From the NCBI GenBank assembly GCA_021741945.1, contig JAIOWV010000088.1, positions 1-5,367 of the forward strand: a stretch of 5,367 bases of DNA. The letters are read 5' to 3'. Positions within the stretch are counted from its first letter, which is position 1. Each line of letters starts with the position of its first letter. The position numbers and the translations under genes were made by a program. Under the pieces are notes generated by a model. The model worked only from the letters and a program-made list of their open reading frames with translations. It was not told where the DNA came from and made no database searches. Source of the stretch: Pontimonas sp. (lineage in GTDB: Bacteria; Actinomycetota; Actinomycetes; Actinomycetales; Microbacteriaceae). This document shows positions 4,208 through 5,367 of this stretch, piece after piece.

Positions 4208-5304
4208 CGACTAGCGACCGGCAGTTTTACGCCCACTTTGCTGGCTCCGCCGGTGACGATGGCCTGGGTAACTAAGCGCAGGACTTCGGCGGCTGGATCT
4301 TCCGGGTGGCCAATCACCAGAGGAACCCCCTCGTCACCAGCCTCACGGAGAGCCCTGGAGAGCGGCACACTCCCCAAAAGCGGAGCCCCCAGACGGTGAG
4401 CGGTGGCAGCGCCACCTCCTGATCCAAAAACATCGAGCACGGTTCCATCGGGCAGTGTTGTGGCGGTCATGTTTTCAATGACACCAAGAACGCTTTGGCC
4501 GGTTTGTTTGGCAACCTCTGCCGAGCGCCAGGCAACCTCGGCTGCTGCGGCCTGGGGGGTGGTCACCACGACTACCTCAGCGTGGGGCAACAGTTGCCCA
4601 ACGCTGAGGGCGACATCTCCCGTGCCAGGTGGCAGATCGAGGAAGAGGAAGTCCAGGTCGCCAAAGTGCACATCGGTGAGGAACTGTTCGATGGTGCGGT
4701 GCAGTAGCGGGCCCCGCCAGGCTACGGCCTGATCGGGATTCACAAACATGCCAATCGAGATCACCTTCATGTTGTGCGCGACCGGGGGCAACATGAGAGC
4801 GTCAATACGTGTTGGCTTAGTGCCCTCGATGCCGAGCAGACCCGGGATCGAGAAACCAAACACGTCGGCATCGATGATGCCGACTCGGAAGCCCATCGCC
4901 GCAGTCTGAGCGGCAAGATTTGCCGTGACGCTGGACTTTCCCACCCCGCCTTTGCCGCTGGTGACCGCGATGACGCGGGTGAGCGCATCGGGGGTAAATG
5001 GGTTTCCGCCTGATTTACCGGCGGTGAGCTGGGAAATCAGGGCGCCGCGTTGCTCGGACGACATCACACCGATGGTGAGTGAGACGGTGCGGCCTTCGGC
5101 CACTGCCTCGAGGGCGGCTCGGACACTTCGTTCAATGAGATCGGCTGCTGGGCAACCAACGATGGTCAAGAGAACGGTCGCTGTGATGGAGTCACCATCG
5201 ACACTCACGCTCTCGACCATGCCGAGTTCCGTGATGGGGCGACGGAGTTCGGGGTCCATGACGCCAGCAAGTGCGTCATGGACGAACTGTTCTTTCGACG
5301 CCAC
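4204..5304 (-). CDS. mrp: Mrp/ApbC family iron-sulfur cluster carrier ATPase
   Basis: Mrp/ApbC proteins are cytoplasmic P-loop ATPases that carry or transfer Fe-S clusters to apoproteins. The 366 residues have an N-terminal MIP18/DUF59 domain (about 5-80), with DPELRRPITELGMV and the conserved Cys51 in TIVGCP, then a ParA/MinD-like ATPase domain. The deviant Walker A motif is SGKGGVGKS (116-124), with signature Lys118 and P-loop Lys123. Switch I is DADVFGFS (145-152) and switch II is DLPPGTGD (223-230). After GVIENM, the CxxC of E. coli Mrp is replaced by TATTLPDG; this fits my memory of mycobacterial Mrp and is a clade trait rather than damage. The start is GTG at 5304, with AGAAAGG (5313-5319) 8 bases upstream; no other ATG, GTG or TTG lies in frame before the window edge. 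It converges on tatB with a 4-base overlap. Confidence 0.94.
   Translation of the reverse strand: MASKEQFVHDALAGVMDPELRRPITELGMVESVSVDGDSITATVLLTIVGCPAADLIERSVRAALEAVAEGRTVSLTIGVMSSEQRGALISQLTAGKSGGNPFTPDALTRVIAVTSGKGGVGKSSVTANLAAQTAAMGFRVGIIDADVFGFSIPGLLGIEGTKPTRIDALMLPPVAHNMKVISIGMFVNPDQAVAWRGPLLHRTIEQFLTDVHFGDLDFLFLDLPPGTGDVALSVGQLLPHAEVVVVTTPQAAAAEVAWRSAEVAKQTGQSVLGVIENMTATTLPDGTVLDVFGSGGGAATAHRLGAPLLGSVPLSRALREAGDEGVPLVIGHPEDPAAEVLRLVTQAIVTGGASKVGVKLPVASR
4864..4884. repeat. 9-bp perfect inverted repeat in mrp
   Basis: GTCGGCATC (4864-4872) and GATGCCGAC (4876-4884) pair exactly around GAT. The repeat covers the codons for the conserved VGIIDADVF switch I region, so amino-acid constraint explains part of it. 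Hairpin potential is clear; a function is not. Confidence 0.6.
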
Positions 5305-5312
5305 GCGCAGAG

Positions 5313-5319
5313 CCTTTCT
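5313..5319 (-). promoter_or_regulatory. Shine-Dalgarno site for mrp
   Basis: On the minus strand AGAAAGG lies 8 bases before the GTG at 5304. It supports GTG as the true start, which matters because the frame stays open to the window edge. A TANNNT box (TAGGCT, 5334-5339, minus strand) could be the -10 element. Confidence 0.55.
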
Positions 5320-5335
5320 GGTCGGTGGTGACCAG
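5318..5335. repeat. Inverted repeat in the mrp leader
   Basis: CTGGTC (5318-5323) and GACCAG (5330-5335) are exact 6-bp arms around GGTGGT. The repeat touches the mrp ribosome site on one side and the candidate -10 box on the other. It could be an operator, or an RNA stem that hides the ribosome site if transcription starts further upstream. Confidence 0.45.
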
Positions 5336-5356
5336 CCTAACCAGGGGAGTGTGAGA

Positions 5357-5367
5357 ATGGTCGGGTG
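5357..5367 (+). CDS. Possible start of a divergent gene (cut by window edge)
   Basis: ATG at 5357 follows a good purine-rich site AGGGGAG (5343-5349) with 7 bases between. Only three codons (M V G) are visible, so no identity can be given. GTG at 5351 is in the same frame. If real, it would diverge from mrp across a gap of about 50 bp that holds the CTGGTC/GACCAG repeat. Confidence 0.25.

Noticed and set aside
4403..5013. Plus-strand and alternative-frame open frames within mrp
   Set aside because: Low-complexity translations without family motifs; mrp motifs are complete in the chosen frame.
5337..5366. End of an upstream minus-strand gene (stop TAG at 5337-5339)
   Set aside because: Only nine codons are visible (TRPFSHSPG) with no recognisable family end; random frames this short are common.

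Overview
This window looks like a stretch of core chromosome from an actinobacterium, most likely a small-genome, moderate-GC member of the Microbacteriaceae or a close relative. The reasons are the actinobacterial form of DapD, a DUF3117 protein, a TatB with the DPRQYDPRR motif, an Mrp without the CxxC pair, short gaps, and apparent leaderless starts. The family assignment is an inference from protein style, not from a search.

Layout from left to right. (1) The C-terminal half of citrate synthase (gltA, +) enters from the left edge and carries the three catalytic residues. It is followed, with overlap, by an unrecognised 59-codon small ORF (+, 598-777). (2) dapD (-, 792-1739) and dapE (+, 1784-2860) diverge from a 44-bp gap that seems to hold two overlapping promoters. 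Both belong to the succinylase branch of lysine/meso-diaminopimelate synthesis: DapD succinylates tetrahydrodipicolinate, and DapE removes the succinyl group after transamination. (3) A 57-residue DUF3117 protein (+, 2938-3111) has its own -10 element and ribosome site. (4) A class I SAM-dependent O-methyltransferase (-, 3123-3755) and tatB (+, 3836-4207) diverge from an 80-bp gap containing a perfect 20-bp palindrome. (5) mrp/apbC (-, 4204-5304), an iron-sulfur cluster carrier ATPase, meets tatB tail to tail with overlapping stop codons. Its leader holds an inverted repeat, and a possible divergent gene start lies at the right edge.

From recalled gene order, dapD, dapE, DUF3117, the methyltransferase, tatB and mrp appear in the same order and orientation as Mycobacterium tuberculosis Rv1201c, Rv1202, Rv1211, Rv1220c, Rv1224 and Rv1229c. 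Here the intervening genes are gone, including the sigE-rseA-htrA block between the methyltransferase and tatB. The window therefore reads as a condensed ancestral actinobacterial block.

I see no mobile element, CRISPR array, RNA gene, phage gene or defence system. The points most worth a second look are the unassigned small ORF after gltA, the palindrome at the methyltransferase/tatB gap, the leaderless divergent promoters, and several strong inverted repeats inside coding sequence. No non-coding stretch exceeds about 80 bases.
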